A stretch of DNA of 64,000 bases from an uncultured Lachnospiraceae bacterium. GTDB lineage: Bacteria; Bacillota; Clostridia; Lachnospirales; Lachnospiraceae. The notes under the pieces are model-generated. The model searched no databases. It was not told the origin of the DNA and worked only from the letters and a program-made list of their open reading frames with translations. Made by a program: the position numbers and the translations under genes. The stretch lies in assembly GCA_959022495.1 (NCBI GenBank), contig CAUEYX010000005.1, positions 1 to 64,000 of the forward strand, in the 5' to 3' direction. Shown one piece after another: positions 25,381 to 34,327 of the stretch. Position 1 is the first letter of the stretch. Every line of letters begins with the position of its first letter.

Positions 25381-26175
25381 TCAGGAGGTTTTCGCGAACA
25401 CATACGTTTCTTCAGTGGACAGTTTTTCCAGGAATTTATAGCCAAGACCGTGGAAATACCGAATGTCGGCAGTGTGTTTAATCTCACTTTCCGCCATCCA
25501 GCGGACCATCTCGCCCCGGGCGGCTTTCGCCTGTGTTCCTTTCATCTTGACTCTGCCGCCGGATAATTCTCCGAAAATACATGTGACACAGGATATGGGG
25601 AAGAAGGAGGAATCATGACCGTCCGGTCCGCCGGCGGAATGGGGCGCCATATATGGCAGTACGGCTCTGCTGTATTCCGCGGAAGCCAGGTTGACAAGTT
25701 CTGTGGTTCCCTCCCGCAGGAGTTCCCGGTACAGGGAATCTCCCCACCAGCTGTACAGGTCTGGTCCTTTGGCTGTTTTCAGTTTGGCCTGCATTTCCAG
25801 GCGGTAGGGGATCACTTTGTCTGTGGGGTGGAGAATACCATAAAAGCCCGAGAGGATGCGCAGGTGAGATACGGCATACGCCCACTGGGTGTCCGTGAAT
25901 ATGCCGGGTGCCATATGCTGATACTGGAGCCCTTCATAGGCCAGCAGCGCCGGGGTGAGCGCCTGCTCCGGGGAATAGGTGTGGAGACGCTCCCAGTTCT
26001 GCGCGGCGAGGCGGGGACTGCATTTCCAGAGATTTTTCAGCGCCGGGAGATCCATCTCTCTGAGCGCGGCGTGCAGTTTAAGCGCGCGGTCCAGGAACGC
26101 GGGGGAGGTCAGCTCACAGGGGGAATCTTCGATAACGTTCATTTTTTTTGCGGGGGAAATTATAATCTTCAGCAT
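25381..26175 (-). CDS. yaaA: YaaA family peroxide-stress protein
   Basis: A 264-residue cytoplasmic protein of the UPF0246/YaaA (DUF328) family; in E. coli YaaA limits intracellular iron damage during peroxide stress. Family marks are the N-terminal IIISPAKKM, the ALLAYEGLQYQ segment, and LSGFYGILHPTDKVIPYRLEMQ. The start is ATG 26175, with GGAG about 9 nt upstream; the much longer open frame upstream is not coding. It ends one base from the M20 gene on the opposite strand. A candidate promoter (TTGCCC, 18 nt, TATACT; complement of 26211-26240) precedes it. Confidence 0.92.
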   Translation of the reverse strand: MLKIIISPAKKMNVIEDSPCELTSPAFLDRALKLHAALREMDLPALKNLWKCSPRLAAQNWERLHTYSPEQALTPALLAYEGLQYQHMAPGIFTDTQWAYAVSHLRILSGFYGILHPTDKVIPYRLEMQAKLKTAKGPDLYSWWGDSLYRELLREGTTELVNLASAEYSRAVLPYMAPHSAGGPDGHDSSFFPISCVTCIFGELSGGRVKMKGTQAKAARGEMVRWMAESEIKHTADIRYFHGLGYKFLEKLSTEETYVFAKTS

Positions 26176-26329
26176 GGTGTGTGTCTCCTGGTTTCTACTA
26201 TGTACCGGGTAGTATAACACAGCAGGCAGGAGATGGGCAATACAGCATTGTTTCATAGAGTACAGCTTCAAAGCCGCGGCGGATACAGCCAGGGCGGAAG
26301 AAAAGACAAAAAGGGAGAAGGAGAAAGAA

Positions 26330-26920
26330 ATGCGCAGGAAAATTATTTTGGGGTCTGCGTCACCCCGCAGGCGGGAGCTTTTGAGCCAGATTGGAGTAGA
26401 ATTCACAGTAAAGGCCAGTGAGAAAGAAGAGGTGTACCACAGCAGTACACCGGAAGAGATTGTAAAAGAACTGGCGCTTATGAAAGCGGAAAATGTGGTC
26501 CAGGAACTTATGGAAGAGAAGAGGAATATTACAGTGATCGGAGCGGATACGGTTGTTGTGCTGGATGAGAAGATCCTGGGAAAACCCAGGGATGAGGAAG
26601 ACGCGGTCCGTATGCTGAAGCTGCTTCGGGGGAGAGGACATGATGTGTACACCGGAGTGGCGGTGATCGATTATGATGGAGCCGGCGTACGGCGTGTAGA
26701 GAACCAGGCAGTGAGAACAACGGTATATGTGCATGGGATGTCAGAGGAGGAGATCCGCGCCTACACGGGGACCGGAGAGCCTGCGGATAAAGCGGGGGCA
26801 TATGGGATACAGGGAGCATTTGCAAAATATATCGACCGTATTGACGGAGATTATTACAATGTAGTTGGACTTCCGGTTTCCGTTGTGTATCAGACGCTCA
26901 AGACGATGGAAGTGCTGTGA
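26330..26920 (+). CDS. maf: Maf-type nucleotide pyrophosphatase
   Basis: A 196-residue house-cleaning pyrophosphatase of the Maf/YhdE family, which hydrolyses non-canonical nucleotides and dTTP/UTP to monophosphates. The sequence has the phosphate-binding ILGSASPRRRELL at the N-terminus, the central catalytic GADTVVVLDEKILGKP and the C-terminal GAYGIQG and NVVGLPV blocks. GGAGAAAGAA precedes the ATG. It faces the YgjP gene tail to tail. Confidence 0.96.
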   Translation: MRRKIILGSASPRRRELLSQIGVEFTVKASEKEEVYHSSTPEEIVKELALMKAENVVQELMEEKRNITVIGADTVVVLDEKILGKPRDEEDAVRMLKLLRGRGHDVYTGVAVIDYDGAGVRRVENQAVRTTVYVHGMSEEEIRAYTGTGEPADKAGAYGIQGAFAKYIDRIDGDYYNVVGLPVSVVYQTLKTMEVL

Positions 26921-26953
26921 GGTATACGACAGCGTGGGGGAGGAGAGAACAGT

Positions 26954-27520
26954 TTATACTGCGGTCCAGAGAGAATCCCCGTTTTCCCTGAGCCATCTGC
27001 GGGCCTGACGGTAATCGGGCAGAACGGATTCGACAATGGTATAAAATGCTTTTGAATGATTCATTTCCATCCGGTGAGCCAGCTCGTGGACTACCACATA
27101 GTCCAGTACTTCTTCCGGGGCAAAGATCAGCCTCCAGTTAAAATTCAATCCTCCACTGCTGCTGCAGCTGCCCCAGCGGGTTTTCTGCTCGCGGATGGAG
27201 ATGCGGCTGTAAGAGACGCCCATAATACGGGCGTAATAATCAGTCTTTTTGGTGAAAATATCCCTTGCGATGGAAATGTATCGGGCGCGTTCTTTGTCGG
27301 AAAGCGGCGGACGGCCGGGAGTGGGATGCTGTTCTCTTTGCTGCGCGAATCGGGACAGATGGTTCTGTATCCAGTCTTTCTTCTGCCAGACAAAGGCATC
27401 AATCACGCTGCGGGAGCAGCCTTTTGGGGCGCGGACAATGACTCTGCCGTCAGGGGTTACCTGAATGGCGGTGGTCCGGCGCGCGCTGTATATAATTTCA
27501 TATTCAAAAGGAAGGTTCAT
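26954..27520 (-). CDS. YgjP-like zinc metallopeptidase (M48-related)
   Basis: A soluble protein of about 188 residues with the zinc site VVHELAHRMEMNHSKAFY (HExxH plus downstream His) and the characteristic SRISIREQKTRWGSCSSSGGLNFNWRL block of the YgjP/DUF45 family. The N-terminal strand pair (TTAIQVTPDGRVIVRAPKG) is also typical. I start at ATG 27520 because the conserved fold begins there, but a GTG at 27568 in the same frame is possible. A consensus promoter sits immediately upstream of ATG 27520, which makes the true start uncertain. Role: putative peptidase; substrate unknown. Confidence 0.88.
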   Translation of the reverse strand: MNLPFEYEIIYSARRTTAIQVTPDGRVIVRAPKGCSRSVIDAFVWQKKDWIQNHLSRFAQQREQHPTPGRPPLSDKERARYISIARDIFTKKTDYYARIMGVSYSRISIREQKTRWGSCSSSGGLNFNWRLIFAPEEVLDYVVVHELAHRMEMNHSKAFYTIVESVLPDYRQARRWLRENGDSLWTAV

Positions 27521-27549
27521 AGTATACCTCAGAGAAGTTATGGTGTCAA
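27521..27549 (-). promoter_or_regulatory. Consensus promoter abutting the YgjP start
   Basis: On the minus strand TTGACA (complement of 27544-27549) and TATACT (complement of 27521-27526) are spaced 17 nt. The -10 box touches the ATG at 27520, so a transcript from it would begin inside the coding region. The perfect repeat GTGTCAAA-N10-TTTGACAC (27543-27568) overlaps the -35 box. Confidence 0.4.
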
Positions 27550-27568
27550 AGGAAGATATGTTTGACAC

Positions 27569-28119
27569 ATATGCAAGCCGCCTATCTTTTCCGGGACAGG
27601 GCGGCTTACTTATTTTTCAAATTCAGAATCGCAACGATACCGCGCGTTTTTCAGTAATGTTTAATATTTTCTGATATTTTCATAGCGTTCACCTTCTATA
27701 GTTTTTGGTATCATAACACAACTTATATGAATGGGTAAATAGAAAAGTATTTATATCTGTATTGATAAATGGAAAACTATTTTTATAAAAATGCAGAATG
27801 AAAGTAGAAAACCATTTATTTTGAAGAGAGGTGAAGAAATAAGAATCCACAGGAGCAAAGCGATGCGAATTCTGAGACAGCCTCACAGGTGCAGGAAGTT
27901 CCGAGCATACTTTGAGGAATATATTTCTGCGGCGCCAATCCACCATGTAGGAGTACAGCACTTAAAATGATACTAGTAAAAACCGTTCCAGTGATACTGG
28001 TGTGGTGCCAGTAGAAAAAATCAGGGCTGTCAGAAGGGGGTTACACTATGCAGAAAAGTGTAAATACGCTGTTTTTGTTTTGCGTCACACCGCCATTTCC
28101 TGGGGTTTCATCCAATCTT
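27569..28119. other. 550-nt gene-free, AT-rich region
   Basis: No credible gene is seen. A hairpin AAGCCGCC...GGCGGCTT (27575-27607) is followed by a T-rich stretch. Between 27640 and 27830 the sequence is AT-rich with repeated short 'GGAAAACTA' and 'AGAAAAC' elements. Around 27985-28015 there is a small CCAGTGATACTGG repeat. A 90-codon minus-strand frame (27689-27961) has no ribosome site and no recognisable pattern. Confidence 0.4.
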
Positions 28120-28179
28120 TAAGAATTTCATAAGATTTTCCCTCCTTCCTTTTAAAAAATCCCTCCTATCATGTATACT
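28120..28179 (+). promoter_or_regulatory. Promoter region of two-component operon 2 with TAAGA repeat
   Basis: TAAGA at 28120-28124 and 28131-28135 (11-bp period) precede an extended -10 box TGTATACT (TATACT at 28174-28179). The repeat matches the one before two-component operon 1. The ribosome site GGGAGG follows at 28184-28189. Confidence 0.45.
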
Positions 28180-28197
28180 GTAAGGGAGGTGATGAAA

Positions 28198-28896
28198 ATG
28201 TACAATATACTTGTATGTGATGACGACAAAGAAATCGCGGAAGCGATTGAGATATATCTGAGCCAGGAGGGGTACCATATCCTGAAAGCTTATGATGGAC
28301 TGGAGGCACTTGATATCCTGGAGAAAGAGACGGTAAACCTCCTGATTCTGGATGTGATGATGCCGCGCATGGATGGCATACGTGCCACATTGAAAATACG
28401 GGAAAAGAACAGCATTCCCATTATAATTCTTTCGGCAAAATCAGAGGACGCGGATAAAATTCTCGGATTGAACGTAGGTGCTGACGATTATGTGACAAAG
28501 CCGTTTAATCCTCTGGAACTGGTGGCAAGAGTGAAATCACAGCTCCGGAGGTACAATCAGCTCGGCGGATCTGTTAAAGAAGAACAGGATACCATTTATG
28601 AGGCCGGCGGACTTAGGATGAACGATGATCTGAAAGAAGTGAGCGTGGACGGTGAGCTGGTGAAATTAACACCCATTGAGTACAACATCCTGCGTCTGCT
28701 TATGAAGAATCAGGGACGGGTATTCTCTATCAGTCAGATCTATGAGTCTATCTGGAATGAAGAGGCCATCGGTGCTGACAATACCGTGGCAGTGCATATC
28801 CGGCATATCAGGGAAAAGATTGAGATCAATCCCAAAGAACCACGCTATTTGAAGGTGGTATGGGGTGTGGGCTATAAGATTGAGAAGATGCAGTGA
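28198..28896 (+). CDS. OmpR/VanR-type response regulator
   Basis: A 232-residue DNA-binding regulator closely similar to the one at 12766. Receiver domain 1-118 with CDDD, phospho-acceptor D52 in LLILDVMMP, ILSAKSED and VTKPFN; winged-helix domain about 135-232 ending KVVWGVGYKIEKMQ. I choose ATG 28198, 8 nt after GGGAGG, rather than in-frame ATGs at 28171 or 28192. It is followed by its sensor kinase within about 25 nt or by a 4-nt overlap. Confidence 0.93.
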   Translation: MYNILVCDDDKEIAEAIEIYLSQEGYHILKAYDGLEALDILEKETVNLLILDVMMPRMDGIRATLKIREKNSIPIIILSAKSEDADKILGLNVGADDYVTKPFNPLELVARVKSQLRRYNQLGGSVKEEQDTIYEAGGLRMNDDLKEVSVDGELVKLTPIEYNILRLLMKNQGRVFSISQIYESIWNEEAIGADNTVAVHIRHIREKIEINPKEPRYLKVVWGVGYKIEKMQ

Positions 28897-28919
28897 CAGA
28901 TCATGTGAAAGGAAAGTTT

Positions 28920-31535
28920 ATGAATAAATGGTACAGAAAATCTGCTGTCAAGGCCGGGGTCCTGATCGCCGGAGTTTTAAGCGGGGCGGCATTTCTTACA
29001 TCCTTTGCCGTGGGGACGACTTTCGCGGGGACAGTAAATCCGGCGGAGATCATGGAGATTGTGAACGAGCCTTATGAAGAGTCTGTGGATTTTAAGGCGG
29101 CGGTCAGTGACGCGATGTCCCAGATTTTTCGCAAGTCCCAGCTGGAAAAATTTTTTGAAATGGATGGAGCGTATAACCCGGATAAAGTGATTGATGTCCT
29201 GGAGTATTACCGGGACGGCAGAAGCGGCGGCGAGAATGTTTCAGGCATAGCATATACGCTGGAAGAACTGATAAACTGGGGGGAGGACTTTGCCAGCGAC
29301 AGCGGTGATGCCTACAATAATAATGAAGTAATTGTGTGCCAGAAACCGGACGGTGGATACTACTATTACTACTTTGAAGATTTTCAGCAGTATTTCAGCA
29401 GCGGAGAATTTATCATGGAATTTAATGATCCCAGTATGAGTCAGGAGCTTTATCTCCAGGGTCTGCAGAATGGGTATTATACCGCGTTGGGCGGGGGCGG
29501 GAAGATCTACGGACCGGACGGAAACTTAATGTATACGGACTGCTGGAATTTCGGACAGAGCGTTCAGGAAAAATTCGCGCCTCAGGGAGCGGAGAATCTG
29601 CTTCAGGTTATCAACAGCTCACCGGGGCTTAACGGGAGGCTGTCATCTGTCTATAACGCGCTGGAAATGCTTCTTGCCAATATATATGATGATTATACAT
29701 TGTATCAGTCCGGCTGGGATTACCTGGAGGAAGGAAATACGAATCTGACGTATCTTTACGTCAATATGGACACAAAAAAGGCAGAATCAAATAAAAGCGA
29801 ATACAGAAATTATGAAGATGTGGAGAAGAGCCTGGAGGAGATGAAATCCGGGGAACACGTGAAATATATGTTCGTATATCCGAAACTGAAGGATTTTGAG
29901 ACAAATATGAACGTGTCCGCGGCAGGCGAATGGGAAGCCGTGAAAAGCCAGGAGACTGACGATAAGAAATCCGGTGTTATTTTTGCGGCGTCAGTGGATA
30001 CTGCTTACCCTGTACAGGACCAGTTTTATGAGGGCAGGGCGGCTTATGCCAAAAACATGCCGTATCTTAAATACTCTATAATTTCGCTCATAGCCGGCGT
30101 GCTGCTTTTCCTCATCTCCGCGGTATGGACAGCGTTTGTCTCCGGGAAAAGACCGGAAGATGAGGAGCTGCACCTGGTGGCGTTTGACAGGTGGAAGACA
30201 GAGCTGGCGGCTGCGGCAGTGATCTTTGTATGGACAGGGGTGACATGGGTCGTCATAGGCGGAGGCTATGTAGCAGGTGACTGGCAGGCTCTGAACAGTG
30301 CTGTGTCTTATTATCTGGATGAATTCGGAGGCGTGCCCCAGCTCTATTCCGCGCTGTTTACTACGGCTTTGGGTCTGGCGGACGTAGCAGCCGTCTTTTT
30401 ATATGGCGTGTTTACTTTCCTGTGTTTCTTTTGGGGATGGACCAGCCTGTTTCGCAGAATCAAGGCGAAGAGCCTATGGCGGGGAAGCCTTGTCTATGCG
30501 GTTACGCGTTTTGTCAGGCGTGTGCTGGACAGCCGCTCTGTGACAGTACGGGCTGCCTTGATCTTCCTGGGATTCCTGGCCGCGCAGTGGGCCGCGGTAC
30601 TGGTGCGGTCCGGCGTGGCTGTACTGCTGGCCGCGGCGGTGGATATTGCGGCAGTGTGGTTTGTGCTGAACAGCGCGATGGCGAAGAGCAGGATCAGAAA
30701 GGGGATCGAGGAGATCGCGGGCGGGAATCTGGAGCACCGCATCGAGACCGGCGGCCTGCGGGGCGCGGACCGGGAGCTTGCAGAGAAAGTTAACGATATC
30801 GGGAGCGGGCTGAACCGGGCGGTAGATGAGGCCATGCGGAACGAGCGTCTGAAGACGGACCTAATTACAAATGTATCCCATGATATTAAGACGCCACTTA
30901 CTTCTATTATAAATTACGTAGATATTTTGAAGAGGTCCAGTATCTCAGATGAAAAAATACAGGGCTATCTGAACATTCTTGAAGAAAAAGCACAGCGTCT
31001 GAAAACGCTGACAGAGGATGTGGTGGAGGCATCCAAAGTCAGCAGCGGCAATATTACTCTGGAATGTATGGATATGGATTTGAAAGAACTCATCCAGCAG
31101 ACAGAGGGGGAGCTGACGGAGAAGTTCGCTGCGCGAAATCTGACAGTAGTGATTAATATGCCGGAAGAACCGGCAGTAATCCATGTGGATGGAAGGCGTA
31201 TGTGGCGCGTGCTTGAAAATGTCTTTGGCAATGCGGCAAAATACGCGATGCCCGGGACAAGAGTTTATGCGGACCTTACGCTGGAGGAGGAGCAGGTGCT
31301 GTTCTCACTGAAAAATGTATCAGAGCAGCAGCTCAACTTCTCAGCTGATGAGCTGACAGAGCGCTTCATCCGCGGGGATCTGTCCAGGAGCACCGAGGGC
31401 AGCGGGCTTGGGCTGTCCATTGCCAAGAGTCTTACCACCATGCAGGGCGGAAACTTTGAACTGTATCTGGACGGGGACCTTTTCCGGGTAAATATCCGGT
31501 TCCCAAGGGTGCGGCAGCAAGATTTTCTAAAATGA
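28920..31535 (+). CDS. Large sensor histidine kinase
   Basis: An 871-residue kinase. One N-terminal membrane helix (about 8-32) is followed by a long extracellular region of roughly 340 residues rich in Tyr, Asn and Gly, without a domain I recognise. Then come several further helices (about 380-400, 430-455, 480-510, 545-585), a HAMP-like linker (AGGNLEHRIETGG), the H-box NVSHDIKTPLTSIINY with H654, and the ATP-binding domain ending in GSGLGLSIAKSL. ATG 28920 has AAAGGAAAG at the right distance; a GTG at 28893 overlapping the regulator stop is an alternative. The external domain suggests detection of a cell-surface signal. Confidence 0.9.
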   Translation: MNKWYRKSAVKAGVLIAGVLSGAAFLTSFAVGTTFAGTVNPAEIMEIVNEPYEESVDFKAAVSDAMSQIFRKSQLEKFFEMDGAYNPDKVIDVLEYYRDGRSGGENVSGIAYTLEELINWGEDFASDSGDAYNNNEVIVCQKPDGGYYYYYFEDFQQYFSSGEFIMEFNDPSMSQELYLQGLQNGYYTALGGGGKIYGPDGNLMYTDCWNFGQSVQEKFAPQGAENLLQVINSSPGLNGRLSSVYNALEMLLANIYDDYTLYQSGWDYLEEGNTNLTYLYVNMDTKKAESNKSEYRNYEDVEKSLEEMKSGEHVKYMFVYPKLKDFETNMNVSAAGEWEAVKSQETDDKKSGVIFAASVDTAYPVQDQFYEGRAAYAKNMPYLKYSIISLIAGVLLFLISAVWTAFVSGKRPEDEELHLVAFDRWKTELAAAAVIFVWTGVTWVVIGGGYVAGDWQALNSAVSYYLDEFGGVPQLYSALFTTALGLADVAAVFLYGVFTFLCFFWGWTSLFRRIKAKSLWRGSLVYAVTRFVRRVLDSRSVTVRAALIFLGFLAAQWAAVLVRSGVAVLLAAAVDIAAVWFVLNSAMAKSRIRKGIEEIAGGNLEHRIETGGLRGADRELAEKVNDIGSGLNRAVDEAMRNERLKTDLITNVSHDIKTPLTSIINYVDILKRSSISDEKIQGYLNILEEKAQRLKTLTEDVVEASKVSSGNITLECMDMDLKELIQQTEGELTEKFAARNLTVVINMPEEPAVIHVDGRRMWRVLENVFGNAAKYAMPGTRVYADLTLEEEQVLFSLKNVSEQQLNFSADELTERFIRGDLSRSTEGSGLGLSIAKSLTTMQGGNFELYLDGDLFRVNIRFPRVRQQDFLK

Positions 31536-31884
31536 GGATAGATTTTTGTATATGGAAACCTCTTGAATTCCGTTCTGTTCTGTGTTAACATACCCCATGT
31601 ATGGAAAGCAGATATTTGGAACGTTCTCCATGCAAATATTTTACGCAGCATGAGGCTGCATTATTGATTGAGTTAGAAGCTCAAATTTTATAAGTTGGTT
31701 ACTTTATAACCCGGTGTGCATGTACGCATACACAACTTGTGAAACGGTCAATAAGAGTAGTAAAAGTAAAAATATTTGCTATATAGACTCTAGTCCAATA
31801 TCTGTTATATCTGAGATACGTAAGTATACGGTCCCAAAACGGGGCAGAAGATAACGCGGTATATGAACATATAATGACGACAGG
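31536..31884 (+). other. Long untranslated stretch before the polyamine operon
   Basis: No gene is supported over about 350 nt. The sequence is AT-rich with several small inverted elements (for example GACT-CT-AGTC at 31786-31795 and CCC-AAAAC-GGG near 31833) and leads directly into a strong terminator. It may be a structured 5' leader or a small RNA. Confidence 0.4.
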
Positions 31885-31925
31885 ACACAGGCTGGGTGCA
31901 GAGCGCGCTGGAGCCTGTGTTTTTT
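31885..31925 (+). terminator. Strong terminator upstream of speA (possible attenuator)
   Basis: ACACAGGCT (31885-31893) pairs perfectly with AGCCTGTGT (31912-31920), followed by TTTTT. It lies 79 nt before the speA start and 350 nt after the kinase stop. I see no strong promoter between it and speA, so operon transcripts probably have to read through it. Confidence 0.8.
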
Positions 31926-32003
31926 ATTACCAGAAGCAGGGGGGAAGCCCGGACGGGATTCCGGATAAAGTGAAAGGAAAATCTATCGGAAGAGGTATAT
32001 ACT

Positions 32004-33452
32004 ATGAATCAATTATCGCAGACCAGGGCGCCGATTTATGAGGCTCTGGAACGTTTCAGGAGGAACCGTGTCGTGCCCTTTGACGTGCCGGGACACAAGC
32101 ATGGGAGAGGCAACCCGGAGCTGGTGGAGCTGCTGGGCGAACGGTGCGTCAGTATTGACGTCAATTCCATGAAGCCCCTGGATAACCTCTGTCATCCGGT
32201 GTCTGTGATCAAAGAGGCGGAGGAACTGGCGGCGGAAGCGTTCGGCGCGGAGCATGCGTTTCTTATGGTAGGAGGCACCACCTCCGCGGTGCAGACCATG
32301 GTGCTGGCATGCTGCAAGAAGGGAGATAAAATCATCCTGCCGAGAAATGTCCACCGGAGTGTGATTAACGCTATGGTGCTCTGCGGGGCGAAGCCGATCT
32401 ATGTGAATCCGGACGTGGACCAGCCGCTGGGGATATCCCTGGGAATGAGGCGAAGCGACGTGGAAGACGCGATCCGGCAGAATCCGGACGCGGTCGCGGT
32501 ATTCGTAAACAACCCGACGTATTATGGCATTTGTTCTGATCTCAGGGCCATTGTGAAACTGGCCCATGAAAAAGGGATGAAAGTGCTGGCGGATGAGGCC
32601 CACGGTACACATTTCTATTTCGGAAAAGGCCTGCCGGTGTCCGCTATGGAAGCAGGGGCTGATCTTGCTTCTGTGAGCATGCACAAATCGGGCGGGAGCC
32701 TGACTCAGAGCTCTTTCCTTCTGACGGGAAAGGACATGAACCCGGGCTATATCCGGCAGATCATTAACCTCACACAGACCACAAGCGCGTCTTACCTGCT
32801 TCTCTCAAGTCTGGACATTTCCAGAAGAAATCTGGCGCTGAGAGGAGAGGCATCATTTAAAATGGTGACGGGTCTGGCAGATTACGCAAGGGAAGAGATT
32901 AATAAGATCGGTGATTACTATGCGTTCGGACGAGAGATGGTCAACGGGGACAGCATTTTTGACTTTGATCCAACAAAGCTTTCTATCCACACTCTGGATA
33001 TCGGGCTCGCGGGGATTGAGGTCTATGACATCTTAAGAGATGAATATGATATCCAGATTGAGTTCGGCGACCTAGGAAATATTCTTGCCTATTTATCCAT
33101 CGGAGACCGCATCCGCGAAGTGGAGCGGCTGGTGACCGCGCTGGCGGATCTGAGAAGGCGGTATAAAAAGGATAAAGCGGGAATGCTCTCCCAGGAGTAT
33201 ATTGCCCCCAAGGTGGTTATGACGCCCCAGGATTCTTTCTACGCGGAGAAGGAATCCCTGCCTCTTGAGGAGACGAAGGGGCGGATCTGCTCAGAATTCG
33301 TGATGTGTTATCCGCCGGGGATTCCCGTGCTGGCGCCGGGGGAGGAGATCACGGATGAGATCATCGATTATATTGTATACGCGAAAGAAAAGGGCTGTTC
33401 CATGACGGGACCCGAGGATGAGAAGATCGAACGGCTCAATGTGCTGATATAA
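32004..33452 (+). CDS. speA: Arginine decarboxylase (Orn/Lys/Arg class III fold, short form)
   Basis: A PLP enzyme of 482 residues, the Bacillus SpeA/YaaO type without the N-terminal wing domain. PLP lysine K228 lies in ASVSMHKSGGSLTQSS; DEAHGTHF (198-205) supplies the Asp that binds the pyridine nitrogen; the N-terminal FDVPGHKHGRG and HRSV region are typical. Arginine rather than lysine is inferred from the downstream agmatinase. AGAGG lies 8-9 nt before the ATG. It opens a five-gene polyamine operon. Confidence 0.9.
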   Translation: MNQLSQTRAPIYEALERFRRNRVVPFDVPGHKHGRGNPELVELLGERCVSIDVNSMKPLDNLCHPVSVIKEAEELAAEAFGAEHAFLMVGGTTSAVQTMVLACCKKGDKIILPRNVHRSVINAMVLCGAKPIYVNPDVDQPLGISLGMRRSDVEDAIRQNPDAVAVFVNNPTYYGICSDLRAIVKLAHEKGMKVLADEAHGTHFYFGKGLPVSAMEAGADLASVSMHKSGGSLTQSSFLLTGKDMNPGYIRQIINLTQTTSASYLLLSSLDISRRNLALRGEASFKMVTGLADYAREEINKIGDYYAFGREMVNGDSIFDFDPTKLSIHTLDIGLAGIEVYDILRDEYDIQIEFGDLGNILAYLSIGDRIREVERLVTALADLRRRYKKDKAGMLSQEYIAPKVVMTPQDSFYAEKESLPLEETKGRICSEFVMCYPPGIPVLAPGEEITDEIIDYIVYAKEKGCSMTGPEDEKIERLNVLI

Positions 33453-33472
33453 TAAAGGGAGATGATATACAT

Positions 33473-34327
33473 ATGGAAATGTGGTTTTCAGACATTCATA
33501 CAGATGGCGTAAAGTTGTCGATCCGCATCGAGGAGCAGCTGTTCAGCGCCCAGAGTGAGGTGCAGAGGATCGACGTGCTGGAATCAAAAGATTTCGGAAA
33601 AATCCTGGTGGTGGACGGGGATCTGATGCTGACCGAGAGAGACGAGTTTATCTATCATGAGATGATCACCCATGTGCCGATGGCGGTGCACCCGGACGTA
33701 AAAGAAGTGCTCGTCGTGGGCGGGGGAGACGGCGGCGTGGTCCGGGAGCTGATCAAATACGAGAGCGTCGAGAAGATTGACGTGGTGGAACCGGACCCCC
33801 TTCTTGTGGAAGTGTGCCGCAAATACATTCCCGAGATTGCCAACAGCCTGACAGACGAGCGGGTCCATATTTTTCACGAGGACGGGCTGCGCTTTATCCG
33901 CTCAAAGGGGGACGCGTATGATTTGATTATCATTGATTCCCCTAATCCGTTCGGGGCCGGCGAAGGTCTGTTTACGAAAGAATTCTACGGAAACTGTTAT
34001 AACGCGCTTCACGAGGACGGTGTTATGATCAACCAGAATGAGAGTCCCTTCTACACAGAAGAAGCGTTCCAGTGTCAGAGGATGCATAAACGGATTGTGG
34101 AGACATTTCCGATCTGCCGGGTGTATCAGGCGCATATCCCGTCTTACCCGTCGGGGCACTGGCTGTTCGGATTTGCGTCCAAGAAATATCACCCGCTGGA
34201 GGACCTGGACAAGGTGGCGTGGAAGCTGAAAGGGATTCATACAAAGTATTATGAACCAAGGCTTCACGCGGGTGTCTTCGCGCTGCCGGCGTATGTAGAA
34301 GAGCTCCTGGAGGATGTGGAGAGATGA
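33473..34327 (+). CDS. speE: SpeE-type aminopropyltransferase
   Basis: A 284-residue enzyme that moves an aminopropyl group from decarboxylated SAM to an amine. N-terminal beta domain (MWFSDIHTDGVKLSIRI), then the nucleotide loop VVGGGDGGVVREL and the acidic strand DVVEPDP. The catalytic segment reads IIDSPNPFGAGEGLFTKEFY: D155 is kept, but the position normally Asp/Glu in DST[DE]P is Asn158. This residue helps bind the amine, so substrate preference may be altered. No SAM decarboxylase gene is in the window. The end overlaps speB by 4 nt. Confidence 0.92.
   Translation: MEMWFSDIHTDGVKLSIRIEEQLFSAQSEVQRIDVLESKDFGKILVVDGDLMLTERDEFIYHEMITHVPMAVHPDVKEVLVVGGGDGGVVRELIKYESVEKIDVVEPDPLLVEVCRKYIPEIANSLTDERVHIFHEDGLRFIRSKGDAYDLIIIDSPNPFGAGEGLFTKEFYGNCYNALHEDGVMINQNESPFYTEEAFQCQRMHKRIVETFPICRVYQAHIPSYPSGHWLFGFASKKYHPLEDLDKVAWKLKGIHTKYYEPRLHAGVFALPAYVEELLEDVER

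Noticed and set aside
27689..27961. 90-codon minus-strand frame in the large AT-rich gap
   Set aside because: No start signal and no recognisable motif; composition fits noncoding DNA.
32324..32400. Lysine decarboxylase as identity of the first polyamine gene
   Set aside because: Family members cannot be separated by eye, but the adjacent agmatinase favours arginine.
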